Shown here piece after piece: positions 18,314-26,518 of a stretch of 64,000 bases of DNA (its first letter is position 1; the number at the start of each line of letters is the position of its first letter). Both the position numbers and the translations under genes were made by a program. The stretch covers positions 107,079-171,078 of the forward strand of contig NZ_JBLZFX010000001.1 in assembly GCF_050753345.1 (NCBI RefSeq), in the 5' to 3' direction. The stretch comes from Alkalinema pantanalense (lineage in GTDB: Bacteria; Cyanobacteriota; Cyanobacteriia; Leptolyngbyales; Leptolyngbyaceae). Below the pieces are notes generated by a model. The model worked only from the letters and a program-made list of their open reading frames with translations, was not told the origin of the DNA and ran no database searches.

Positions 18314-18847
18314 ATGCGTCACACGAATACAGCAACTCACCTAAATAATTTCTTACCATTACTGCCCCAAAAAATTATTAAAATCCTTGCACAGCTTCAA
18401 TCAAGCTCGACGTGCACTCTTCCAGGCAGCTTCTATATTTATGATCTGGTAGAGCAGCAGACTCTCTGCGCAAGTTCTTCAATCCCAACGCTTTTAGGCT
18501 ACACTGCCGATGAAATGCACACCATGGGGATGAATGGATTAGCGAATCTGATTCATCCTGATGATTTACAGCGTGTCTCTGAGCATTATCAACACTTGAC
18601 TGTTTTGCAATGGGGAGAAGTGATTTGCAGTGAGTATCGCATGCAACGATCGGATGGCTCATGGTGTTGGCTTCGATCGCAGGAAACTCCGTTACCCCTA
18701 GAGAACAATGACTTTCCACGACAAATTTTAGGCTTGATTCAAACCTTGGTGCAGCCGACAGTCCATCAGTCACCACATAGACAGCGCCGTCGCAGAACAC
18801 GGGAACGCCCGATCGCAGGATTATCCATCCATCATCCTGTGGGCTAG
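18314..18847 (+). CDS. single-PAS-domain protein
   Basis: This 177-residue protein contains one PAS_3-type fold at about residues 45-145. It is recognisable from LGYTADEMHTMG, the IHPDDLQRV helix, and EYRMQRSDGSWCWLRSQETP, a pattern shared with the PAS domains of the neighbouring kinase. No output domain is attached. The N-terminus is a predicted helix and the C-terminal 25 residues are rich in Arg, His and Pro. Such stand-alone PAS proteins may act as adaptors for nearby kinases. It is divergent from the kinase gene. A start at ATG 18314 gives a normal length. Confidence 0.75.
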   Translation: MRHTNTATHLNNFLPLLPQKIIKILAQLQSSSTCTLPGSFYIYDLVEQQTLCASSSIPTLLGYTADEMHTMGMNGLANLIHPDDLQRVSEHYQHLTVLQWGEVICSEYRMQRSDGSWCWLRSQETPLPLENNDFPRQILGLIQTLVQPTVHQSPHRQRRRRTRERPIAGLSIHHPVG

Positions 18848-18858
18848 AACCGAAATCG

Positions 18859-18900
18859 TTTACTTAAAATCATTCACTTAAAATCATTCACTCAAAATCC
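18859..18900. repeat. 14-bp tandem repeat, 3 copies
   Basis: Units TTTACTTAAAATCA, TTCACTTAAAATCA and TTCACTCAAAATCC run head to tail just after the stop of the PAS gene. Confidence 0.85.
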
Positions 18901-18958
18901 TTGCTCTCCTTGGGTTCAACCGTTTTACTTCCACCAATTGTTTGAAAGCGAGTTTGAT

Positions 18959-19219
18959 ATGTCCTATCACAATTGTCCATGGTGCAAAAATCCAGTTCTG
19001 CTGCACGTTCGAAATCATCAATCGTACTGGTTCTGTCGGTATTGCTGGCAGGAAGTTCCCGGACTGCGACAGGATTTTCCAAAGACCCTGGCCCAAGAAT
19101 ATCCAATCCAAGGTAATGCTTCATCCATCAATCATCCATCCCCCCATCTGCTCCGACAGGATTTGAGACATCAGAGAACACCTGACTGGATTTCTCCGCA
19201 GTCATCGCTCTTTCCCTAA
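18959..19219 (+). CDS. small zinc-ribbon protein
   Basis: The 86-residue product starts at ATG 18959 with MSYHNCPWCKNPVLLHVRNH and a second Cys pair FCRYCWQE, giving a compact CxxC-CxxC zinc ribbon in the first 35 residues. The rest is low-complexity and His/Pro/Ser-rich with no fold I recognise. An upstream TTG at 18938 is possible but gives an unusual leader. Small zinc ribbons of this kind occur near signalling genes in cyanobacteria. I infer a nucleic-acid or protein-binding role at most. Confidence 0.6.
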   Translation: MSYHNCPWCKNPVLLHVRNHQSYWFCRYCWQEVPGLRQDFPKTLAQEYPIQGNASSINHPSPHLLRQDLRHQRTPDWISPQSSLFP

Positions 19220-19391
19220 TCAAAACCCAGGGTTATTAAGAATTGTTGTTAGCGATCGCCCTAGGCCGCGATCGTCCCTTCGGAGGGTTTGGGGCAATAT
19301 TGCTGCGTCCAGGCTACGCCCTAAAAACGGTATGCTGGATAACAGCAATCAACAGTAATCCGCGCAGGTCAGTTACGACAGGACAACCACC

Positions 19392-22151
19392 TTGGGCCAC
19401 TGGGAGCGATTAGATGACACCGACGTTTTGCAGCAACTGGACACGGACGCCGCCCAAGGGTTAAGCCGTGACGAGGTACACCGTCGGCAAGCACAATGGG
19501 GCAGCAATGAACTCGCAGACCACCACACCAAAAGTCCTTGGCTGATCCTCTGGGAACAACTCACCGCTTCCACGATCGTGGTTCTGTTGTTGGCGGCGCT
19601 GACAACGCTCGTTCTCGGGGACTATAAAGATGCGATCGCGATCGGAGCGATCGTGCTGCTCACTGTTCTCTTAGGGTGGAGCCAAGAATACCGCGCAGAA
19701 AAAGCATTACTCGCCCTCAAACAACTGACCATTCCCAATGTTCGTGTTTGGCGGGAGGGCGCATGGATCGAAATTTCAGCGCGGGAGTTAGTACCGGGGG
19801 ATATCGTGCGACTGGAAGCGGGAAATCGTGTCCCTGCCGATGGGCGTCTACTAGAAACGGCGCATCTACAAGTGCAGGAATCGGCCCTAACTGGAGAGTC
19901 AGTCCCCGTTGAAAAATTCAGTCATTTGCTAACAAACGAGGCCATTCTGGCCGAGTCGGCGTTTTATCCCAATATGGTCTATATGGGCACGACGGTGACT
20001 GCTGGCCGAGGGCGTGCTGTCATTACAGCCACGGGGATGCAGACAGAACTCGGCAACGTAGCGCATCTGATGCAGGAAGTCGGCTGGGAACCCACTCCTT
20101 TACAGCAACGATTAAATCAACTTAGTCAGAAGCTCGTGTTAGCCATTCTGGGGCTAGTAGCTATTATTTTTGTGTTGGGTGTATTGCGCGGAGAATCGCT
20201 GCCCTTAATGTTTCTGACGGCGGTTAGCGTTGCGGTGGGTCTGATTCCGGAAGGGCTGCCTGCGATCGTGACCATTTCCCTGGCTCTGGGTTCCCAGCGA
20301 ATGCTGAAACAGCAAGCCTTAATTCGCAGATTGCCAGCGGTGGAAACCTTGGGTTCTGTAACCGTCATCTGTTCAGATAAGACAGGGACGCTGACGGAAA
20401 ATCGCATGACCGTGACGACCTTGGAGGTGGCAGACCAACGTATGCGATTTGATGCCTCTCCAGGTTTATCTTTGGATTCCAGTTTCCAACTGTTGCTGCT
20501 TGGGGCCGCCCTTTGCAATGATGCCGTTTTGCCCAACCCTCAAACTCCAGTCCAGCCCCATGACAGTTCTCCGCTGGCAGATCCGATAGGAGATCCGACC
20601 GAGGTGGCTTTGGCAGCCGCAGCGAGTATTTTGGGATTTTCCAAATGTGATCTAGACACTCAATATCCACGGGTGGCTGAACTTGCATTTGATGCCGATC
20701 GTCGCCGCATGACTACGATTCACCAGTGGTACAGAGATCGGGACAACTTCAGTAATTACAATCATGTTAGAGATCAGGATCACTTTAACGATAATTTTTG
20801 GGTTGCGCCCTACATTGCTTTTACCAAGGGATCCGTTACTCACTTACTGGATATTACCAGCCACATTTGGGTGAAAGATCGCCTTCAAGTGTTAGATGCC
20901 AACTGGCGCGATCGGATTTTGACCGCCCACCAAGAATTGGCTGAAACAGGAACACGGGTGCTGGGGGTCGCATTTCGCCTTTGGAACGATCGACCGGATC
21001 TGAGCAACGCTGAAACCGTCGAACAGGATCTCGTTCTCATTGGTTGGCTAGGGCTGCGCGATCCAGCACGTCCGGAAGTCAAACAGGCCGTCCATCATTG
21101 TCAGATAGCGGGCATTCGGCCAGTGATGATTACGGGCGATCATCCCTTAACGGCATTACATCTGGCGCAGGAAGTGGGAATTGCAGACAACGATCGCTAT
21201 CTCACAGGCCACGATCTGAATCAGTTATCCCCAGCGGAACTAGCGGAAAAAGTCGAGTCGATCGCGGTATACGCGCGGGTATCCCCGGAGCAAAAACTAA
21301 AAATTGTCCAAGCATTCCAGTACCGTCAACACATTGTTGCCATGACGGGGGATGGGATTAATGATGCTCCGGCACTGCGAAAGGCAGATATTGGGGTGGC
21401 GATGGGGAAAGCGGGAACGGATGTGGCCAAGGAAGCAGCGGATATGGTGCTGCTGGATGATCATTTTGCAACGATCGTGGCAGCGGTGCAGGAAGGCCGG
21501 GTGATTTATGACAATATTCGCAAGTCGATTAAATATCTGCTCAGCGGTAATTCAGGCGAAATTTGGGTGATGTTTCTTGCGCCGTTTTTGGGAATGCCCT
21601 TGCCGTTGTTGCCAATTCAGATTCTTTGGATTAATTTGATGTCGGATGGGCTGCCTGCGTTGGCGCTGAGTGTGGAACCAGCGGAACGGGATACCATGCA
21701 TCGTCCACCACATCCGTCTGATGAGCAAATTTTTAGTCGAGGCATGGGGTGGGATATTGTCTGGATTGGTTTACTGACGGGGGCAGCAAGTCTGGGGACG
21801 GGTTATGTCTACTGGCAAGGCGATCGAACCAGCCATTGGCAAACGATGTTATTTACGATTTTGACATTTTCGGAAACGGTGATTGCGTTGGCGGTTCGAT
21901 CGGAACGGTATTCGCTCTTTCAAATTGGCTTACTTTCTAATAGACCATTGCTGGGCGCGATCGGGTTAACGCTAGGACTACATTTAGCGATCTTATATAT
22001 TCCACTCTTGCAAACGCTGTTTCAAACGACGGCGTTATCGATGAATGAGTTACTGTTTTGTTTGGGGATGAGTAGTTTAGTGTTTTGGGCGATCGAAGGG
22101 CAAAAGTGGCTGATGCGACAACAGTCTCCTATCTACACTCATCAGCCATAG
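19392..22151 (+). CDS. P-type cation-transporting ATPase (PacL/Ca2+-ATPase-like)
   Basis: A 919-residue P2-type ATPase that would export a cation, probably Ca2+, across a membrane. Present are the N-terminal cation-ATPase domain, TGESVPV, the phosphorylation loop ICSDKTGTLTENRM, MITGDHP, and MTGDGINDAPALRKADIGVAMG (all conserved ATPase motifs). About ten membrane helices occur, with the C-terminal six from residue about 720. The likely start is TTG 19392 with AGGAC ten bases upstream; I see no better ATG. The nucleotide-binding domain carries an in-frame 12-residue imperfect tandem duplication (RDRDNFSNYNHV / RDQDHFNDNFWV, residues 448-471). Ion specificity is inferred from overall similarity to Ca2+ pumps only. 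Confidence 0.9.
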   Translation: MGHWERLDDTDVLQQLDTDAAQGLSRDEVHRRQAQWGSNELADHHTKSPWLILWEQLTASTIVVLLLAALTTLVLGDYKDAIAIGAIVLLTVLLGWSQEYRAEKALLALKQLTIPNVRVWREGAWIEISARELVPGDIVRLEAGNRVPADGRLLETAHLQVQESALTGESVPVEKFSHLLTNEAILAESAFYPNMVYMGTTVTAGRGRAVITATGMQTELGNVAHLMQEVGWEPTPLQQRLNQLSQKLVLAILGLVAIIFVLGVLRGESLPLMFLTAVSVAVGLIPEGLPAIVTISLALGSQRMLKQQALIRRLPAVETLGSVTVICSDKTGTLTENRMTVTTLEVADQRMRFDASPGLSLDSSFQLLLLGAALCNDAVLPNPQTPVQPHDSSPLADPIGDPTEVALAAAASILGFSKCDLDTQYPRVAELAFDADRRRMTTIHQWYRDRDNFSNYNHVRDQDHFNDNFWVAPYIAFTKGSVTHLLDITSHIWVKDRLQVLDANWRDRILTAHQELAETGTRVLGVAFRLWNDRPDLSNAETVEQDLVLIGWLGLRDPARPEVKQAVHHCQIAGIRPVMITGDHPLTALHLAQEVGIADNDRYLTGHDLNQLSPAELAEKVESIAVYARVSPEQKLKIVQAFQYRQHIVAMTGDGINDAPALRKADIGVAMGKAGTDVAKEAADMVLLDDHFATIVAAVQEGRVIYDNIRKSIKYLLSGNSGEIWVMFLAPFLGMPLPLLPIQILWINLMSDGLPALALSVEPAERDTMHRPPHPSDEQIFSRGMGWDIVWIGLLTGAASLGTGYVYWQGDRTSHWQTMLFTILTFSETVIALAVRSERYSLFQIGLLSNRPLLGAIGLTLGLHLAILYIPLLQTLFQTTALSMNELLFCLGMSSLVFWAIEGQKWLMRQQSPIYTHQP

Positions 22152-22218
22152 ATCCTTCAGTTCGGGGACTTAGACAAAAAAATTACAGAATTTTTACAAA
22201 CCCTTCTTGTTTGCTTGG

Positions 22219-22246
22219 TTGACAATAGGCTACCTTGGGGTATTAT
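22219..22246 (+). promoter_or_regulatory. sigma70-type promoter for the J-domain/HNH operon
   Basis: TTGACA (22219-22224) and TATTAT (22241-22246) are separated by 16 bp. The predicted start point lies about 50 bp before ATG 22300. The -35 is a perfect consensus, suggesting substantial constitutive expression. Confidence 0.55.
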
Positions 22247-22299
22247 TTAGCGAGAAAAGACAATCCTCACGCATTAACGCACTTATCAAGGATTGAACC

Positions 22300-22911
22300 A
22301 TGGCTACTGCTACCCAATCTCACAAGAAAACAGCACCTAGCAAAACCGAGAAATCTCTCAACAGCTTGATCCAGAATGAGATTACTCGTCTCTCAGAAGT
22401 ACACGGCATTAGTCAATCTGAGCTAGAAAGTTTTGCGCAGTTTGTCATTGCCAACCATCGCAAGACCGACAAGCCACCAAAGCAATCGGCCAAACGACCA
22501 AAGCCGTTAAAACTAACAGAGCTTAAGCAGGCTATTTTCAAACAGTTCAGTGTCACTAATTTAACGGAACTCCGGAAATCAGGATCTTTCCAACTTGCAA
22601 CCAGCAGTCTAGATAAACTAGATCTCTCTAAAATTGCAGGCTGGGAAGTTTTATATCGGAAACTCATTGGCGTGCTACCCCATGAAGTGAATGAACAGGG
22701 CTATGGGTGCATCAACGGAATTAATATTTTCAACTATGACATGCCCTGGCAAGCCTTTGGCTTGAATCCCCAAACAGCCAATACAGAACAAATCAAATCT
22801 GCATATCGAGATCTCAGCAAAATTTACCATCCTGATAATCGGGAAACAGGGGATGCCAAGATTTTCGATCGACTCACTGTTTTCTATAAAAGCCTCACGG
22901 AGACTTTCTAG
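22300..22911 (+). CDS. J-domain (DnaJ-like) protein, operon partner 1
   Basis: The 203-residue protein ends with a J-domain: WQAFGLNPQTANTEQIKSAY, the HPD triad (YHPDN) at about 178-180 and a final amphipathic helix. The J-domain is C-terminal, whereas most DnaJ proteins carry it at the N-terminus. The first 75 residues are a charged, Lys-rich region with a TSQ-rich helix, and about 80-150 form an uncharacterised domain (LKQAIFKQFSVTNLTELRK). No zinc finger or G/F linker is present. It would recruit an Hsp70 to a specific client, plausibly the partner protein. It lies two bases upstream of the HNH-like gene with a strong promoter, so it is almost certainly co-expressed. Confidence 0.85.
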   Translation: MATATQSHKKTAPSKTEKSLNSLIQNEITRLSEVHGISQSELESFAQFVIANHRKTDKPPKQSAKRPKPLKLTELKQAIFKQFSVTNLTELRKSGSFQLATSSLDKLDLSKIAGWEVLYRKLIGVLPHEVNEQGYGCINGINIFNYDMPWQAFGLNPQTANTEQIKSAYRDLSKIYHPDNRETGDAKIFDRLTVFYKSLTETF

Positions 22912-22913
22912 AC

Positions 22914-23960
22914 ATGGCAGAAGTTTATATCACCGCTCAAGAACTCCTCAAAGCGCTTCAAGAGATCTCACCTAAGTTCAGTAGTCAAGACTTGATTGCA
23001 CTTGAGGAATTTATTGATTCCGATCCTGATGACGAATGGGAGTTGAAGGAAGGCAAGGACTATCGAATCGCTATAAAAGCAACTGGGAAACGTGAATACA
23101 CTGCATCAGGAGCCTATACGATCGCACGGTGCTTAGAAGCTCGGCAAAAAACAGGATTTTGGGCAAGGATTAAGGAACTGGTTTTGCATACTAAACGCAA
23201 AGTCCGCAGGGCATTTATTAATAAAAAAATTCTGGATAATTGTTCTTCTCTCGTCAAACGCAGAAGCCATTTTTGGATTTCCCGTGCTGACTTAGTTTCC
23301 ATTTTGGGTACTAACTCCCAGACATTGACTCGAATGCTCGACAAGGCTAAGCAAATGCAATCTCCTCTGATTCAAGGGCAAGATTACGAAGATTTTGCAG
23401 ATGGATCAGGTATCTATTTTTCCTTAGGTGGGATCTACAAAATTTCTCAAGTCTTCGGCAAAAGCTTGACACAGAAAAATCGTCGAGAATGGTGTGAAGA
23501 AGTTGGTAATACAATTCAGCCACAGGTGAACGACATTGTTGATACCATCAAAAATCGTGAAAACGAAATAGAAAGAGCGATGAGATACGTTCGAGAAAAG
23601 CGGGATAAGAAAACCTGTCAAGTGACCAAGACGAAGCAAGATAAAATTAATAGTCTGAAACTAGCTGTTCATCACTTGTATTCTCGGAATGCTTATCCTG
23701 CGATCGCGAGTAACCACGCAAACTTGATTACTATTTCCTGTGACGTTCATGATCAGTTTCATCAGGACTATATGGGTGGAACCAATAAACCTTGCACAAT
23801 TGACGATTTTATTGATTTTGTGCAGCGTTACTATCCAGACAACACCTCTCTAGTAAATCAGTTGACTAGTTGGCGTGTCAGTCTGAATAATCCTCAGCCG
23901 ATCGATCTCTCGAAGCCTCCCCACGTTTTATACTTGCCTGCTTCTCAATTAATAGGCTAA
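22914..23960 (+). CDS. HNH-like nuclease fused to duplicated N-terminal modules, operon partner 2
   Basis: The 348-residue product has three parts. Two related modules occur at residues about 4-75 and 122-185: each opens with an ITAQELLKAL / ISRADLVSIL-type helix and later has a GKDY/GQDY turn followed by a YTASGAYTIARCLE / YFSLGGIYKISQVFGK-type helix. A basic coiled segment (about 190-245) follows. The C-terminal part (about 245-310) has VHHLYSRNAYPAIASNHANL and HDQFHQDYMGG, a His-His...Asn...His pattern consistent with an HNH/His-Me nuclease finger. The modules are reminiscent of phage antirepressor-type domains, but I cannot assign them. The gene starts two bases after the J-domain gene. 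Confidence 0.75.
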   Translation: MAEVYITAQELLKALQEISPKFSSQDLIALEEFIDSDPDDEWELKEGKDYRIAIKATGKREYTASGAYTIARCLEARQKTGFWARIKELVLHTKRKVRRAFINKKILDNCSSLVKRRSHFWISRADLVSILGTNSQTLTRMLDKAKQMQSPLIQGQDYEDFADGSGIYFSLGGIYKISQVFGKSLTQKNRREWCEEVGNTIQPQVNDIVDTIKNRENEIERAMRYVREKRDKKTCQVTKTKQDKINSLKLAVHHLYSRNAYPAIASNHANLITISCDVHDQFHQDYMGGTNKPCTIDDFIDFVQRYYPDNTSLVNQLTSWRVSLNNPQPIDLSKPPHVLYLPASQLIG

Positions 23961-24101
23961 TTCTCTTAACAGATTATTGTTCCACTATGGTGTGACGCCA
24001 GTACTAATCCATCTGCAAATACATCATGGTAGAGATCTGTTTTCACAGACTGCCTAAACTTAGCGAGGCTAAGGCAATGGATTAGTTCTGCATACCAACT
24101 T

Positions 24102-24314
24102 CTAGCGTAGCTGGTTAAACACTTCCTCAGTAATGCCCAACTGCTTCAAAATTTCCTGAAACAACCAACTTCCTATCTCCGCACTGCCATGAGTTGGAAT
24201 AGTTGTTGCTCTGCCATCGGGATGTTTCCAGCGGGCATGACTCCCTTTGTGTCTAACCTTCTCAAAGCCCAACTTTTGTGCGACCCGCTCAATCTCTTTT
24301 GCTTTAGCAGGCAT
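24102..24314 (-). CDS. hicA: HicA-type toxin (mRNA interferase)
   Basis: HicA is a small double-stranded-RNA-binding-fold toxin that cleaves mRNA and is neutralised by HicB. The 70-residue protein has the diagnostic KGSHARWKHPDGR segment with the catalytic His, and the TIPTHGSAEIGSWLFQEILK end, both typical of the YcfA/HicA family. It starts within the last codons of hicB (11-nt overlap), so translation is coupled to the antitoxin. Length is normal and nothing appears broken. Confidence 0.88.
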   Translation of the reverse strand: MPAKAKEIERVAQKLGFEKVRHKGSHARWKHPDGRATTIPTHGSAEIGSWLFQEILKQLGITEEVFNQLR

Positions 24315-24525
24315 GGGTCACAGCCACTTCAACATCTTCAGGGAGTTCCTGCCCGACTTCTTGGTACTCATCCCAAATCATCTCAAACACATGGACAAGC
24401 TCAGCTTGAGCCTCTTCTGGAGTACTTCCCCAGGCATGACAACCCACAATAGCTGGAACATAGGCAACAAATGTGCCATTGCTGTCAGGACGTAGCACAA
24501 CTGTATAATTTTTCAGCGATCTCAT
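24304..24525 (-). CDS. hicB: HicB-type antitoxin
   Basis: The 73-residue protein has the N-terminal HicB fold that blocks HicA: YTVVLRPDSNGTFVAYVPAIVGCHAWGST is the signature (split here by GT...YVP), followed by the EEAQAELVHVFEM helix. It lacks the C-terminal ribbon-helix-helix DNA-binding domain found in longer HicB proteins, so autoregulation may differ. It is first in the operon and overlaps hicA by 11 nt. Confidence 0.85.
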   Translation of the reverse strand: MRSLKNYTVVLRPDSNGTFVAYVPAIVGCHAWGSTPEEAQAELVHVFEMIWDEYQEVGQELPEDVEVAVTHAC

Positions 24526-24794
24526 AGTTTAAGTGGAAAGAACATACAGCTAACATGAAGCTAACACAATTTTGCTGAATTCCGCTCAGCTTTAGCATTT
24601 TCACCTGCGATCGCTAGCCTGTAACTGACTTCCAGAAAATATCAAAAACTGATAGTACTTGTTTTGTCTACGAGACAATTGTCACGCTTCTCAACCCTAA
24701 TGCAGGACTCAGCCCAACCGATCGCCTCACAAGTTCCCCAAATTTCCTCGCTAACCTACTGTATAGCTAGGCATTTCTCCGCGAGGAACCCACC

Positions 24795-25271
24795 ATGCCC
24801 CTCACGTTAACATCCCCCGCGTTCACCCACAATCACCCCATTCCCGCCCTCTACACCTGCGACGGCAAAGATCGATCTCCGCCCCTGACTTGGTCAGGCA
24901 TTCCCCCAAATACCCACAGCCTCGTTTTAATGATCGATGATCCCGATGCCCCCGATCCCAAAGCGCCTAAACTCACCTGGGTTCACTGGCTGTTGTATAA
25001 CATCCCTCCCACGATCGACCACCTCGACGCAGGTTGCCAAAAACTTCCCCCTGGTACCCAAATAGGACTCAATAACTGGAACCGTGGGCAATACGGTGGC
25101 CCCTGTCCCCCGATCGGACAACACCGTTACTTCCATAAACTCTACGCCCTCGATATTGTTCTCCCTAATCTGCATAACCCCACCCAAGCCCAACTCCTCC
25201 AAGCCATGCACGGCCATATTCTGGACTATGCTGAACTCATCGGCACCTATCAGCGGGATCGGCAATCATAA
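24795..25271 (+). CDS. YbhB/YbcL-type PEBP family protein
   Basis: This 158-residue member of the phosphatidylethanolamine-binding protein family (Raf-kinase-inhibitor-like) is cytosolic. It has the family ligand-site motifs MIDDPDAP near 45-52, TWVHWLLYNIP, and the GPCPPIGQHRYFHKLYALD segment with the HRY/GxCPP signature. Length is exactly that of the bacterial YbhB class. Function is not established for cyanobacterial members. The start ATG follows AGGAA at a suitable distance. It is followed by a small acidic gene after about 90 bp. Confidence 0.93.
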   Translation: MPLTLTSPAFTHNHPIPALYTCDGKDRSPPLTWSGIPPNTHSLVLMIDDPDAPDPKAPKLTWVHWLLYNIPPTIDHLDAGCQKLPPGTQIGLNNWNRGQYGGPCPPIGQHRYFHKLYALDIVLPNLHNPTQAQLLQAMHGHILDYAELIGTYQRDRQS

Positions 25272-25359
25272 TCGAGGAATTGCCATGCGATTACCTACAG
25301 TAAGACCACAAGATTCAAGCCATCAAAAAACATCCTGAATTAAATTGAGGAACACCAGA

Positions 25360-25785
25360 ATGACAACCGAACCAGAAACCCTAAAAACTGAGAGTACGGA
25401 TTCAGATCTACAAATTGTTCCAACACCACCCCCCAGCGAAGTCAGTGACGAACTCGCTAAAGTCAAACAAGCTACCCAAGCCCTCGTGGATGCCCTACAA
25501 GGACTTGCCCAAGCCAAACTGCAAACCGCAAGCGACTTAACCGAAGAAGCCCACAAGAGCATCGACCAATCCGTCCAAGCACTTCGCAGCAAAGCCGACC
25601 AAAAGTGGCAAACTACAATCCACCAAGTGGCAGATATCGACACTCGCCTGACCAAAGCCGCCAAAGCTGCCTGGGAAGCCTTTACCACCCCAACCGTATC
25701 ATCTGCTGAACCAGATACGACGGAGTCTCCATCCGAGGCTTCAAAAGACTCCAACGCTCCAGCAGACTCCCCCGTAGACTCATAA
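25360..25785 (+). CDS. small acidic helical protein, unknown function
   Basis: The 141-residue protein has no family I recognise. It starts MTTEPETLKTESTDSDLQIV at ATG 25360, with GAGG eleven bases upstream. Residues about 30-100 are a long amphipathic, probably coiled-coil region (DELAKVKQATQALVDALQGL), and both ends are Ser/Pro/Glu-rich and probably disordered. No membrane helix is present. It resembles apolipoprotein-like or phasin-like helical proteins in composition only. A hairpin terminator follows at 25823. Confidence 0.6.
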   Translation: MTTEPETLKTESTDSDLQIVPTPPPSEVSDELAKVKQATQALVDALQGLAQAKLQTASDLTEEAHKSIDQSVQALRSKADQKWQTTIHQVADIDTRLTKAAKAAWEAFTTPTVSSAEPDTTESPSEASKDSNAPADSPVDS

Positions 25786-25822
25786 GTCCTTCCATCCTTT
25801 TAGCCTAAACTAGAGTCCAACG

Positions 25823-25857
25823 CCCGCCTACCTTCGGTTGTAGACGGGAATATTTTT
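25823..25857 (+). terminator. Rho-independent terminator
   Basis: CCCG...CTAC pairs with GTAG...CGGG around a TTCG-type loop (one internal mismatch), followed by AATATTTTT. It lies 38 bp after the stop of the acidic helical protein. Confidence 0.65.
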
Positions 25858-25965
25858 GTTAGTCAATCGAGGATGTGAGGCTCTAATGACAGACGGCTGA
25901 TGTGAATCGGTGATAATCTTGTCACAGTATTTCCTAGGTTGCTCACCATAGAGTAAAGGTTAGTG

Positions 25966-26472
25966 ATGAATCTCAAAAAGTTATTCGTGATTTTAGTTGT
26001 ACCGCTTCTCGTAATTTTCATGTTTGTTGGTTCAGTTACGGCACAAACGGGCCGCCAAGGACTGCGGAAAGAAGCCCTGGAAAATCCCCGTTTACCTAAT
26101 TTTACGAGTATTTTTAATTGGGGCTTGAAGCTCAGTAATATCAAAGACTGGTATTTCTTTTCTGGAATTGCTGCGCAACAGCCGAGTTTTGCCGTGGTTG
26201 CACCGGGTAACTACATCGTTCAAACGGATTATGTTCTGAACGAGTTAGATATCTTCTTGAGACAGAACAAACTCGATCGCAGTGATATTATCCGTATCGA
26301 ATTCACGCTTGTAAATGGGTATAGCGAGGCAGACTTCAACACCATTTTGGGAAGATTTGCAGGCTATTTCCAAAATGTAAAAGTGAAACCCGCTGCTGGT
26401 ACTCTACGAGTCGTCAATGCATTAGCTTTTCCCGGTTTAGTTGTGGAGTATGAAGTCTGGTGCGCAAAATAG
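25966..26472 (+). CDS. secreted RidA-like (YjgF-fold) protein
   Basis: RidA proteins deaminate reactive enamine/imine intermediates, but this 168-residue version begins with a signal peptide (hydrophobic LFVILVVPLLVIFMFVGSVTA), so it would act outside the cytoplasm. The C-terminal region (residues about 80-168) has the family order: LNELDIFLRQ helix, DIIRIEFTLVNGYSEADFNT, and the ending RVVNALAFPGLVVEYEVW. Exported RidA-like proteins are uncommon. I do not see the usual RidA catalytic Arg in a clear context, so enzymatic activity is uncertain. Start: ATG 25966 rather than GTG 25963. Confidence 0.72.
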   Translation: MNLKKLFVILVVPLLVIFMFVGSVTAQTGRQGLRKEALENPRLPNFTSIFNWGLKLSNIKDWYFFSGIAAQQPSFAVVAPGNYIVQTDYVLNELDIFLRQNKLDRSDIIRIEFTLVNGYSEADFNTILGRFAGYFQNVKVKPAAGTLRVVNALAFPGLVVEYEVWCAK

Positions 26473-26518
26473 CCATCGATCGCCTTGTCCACTTTCGCAC
26501 CCAACCACCAACGCCACC

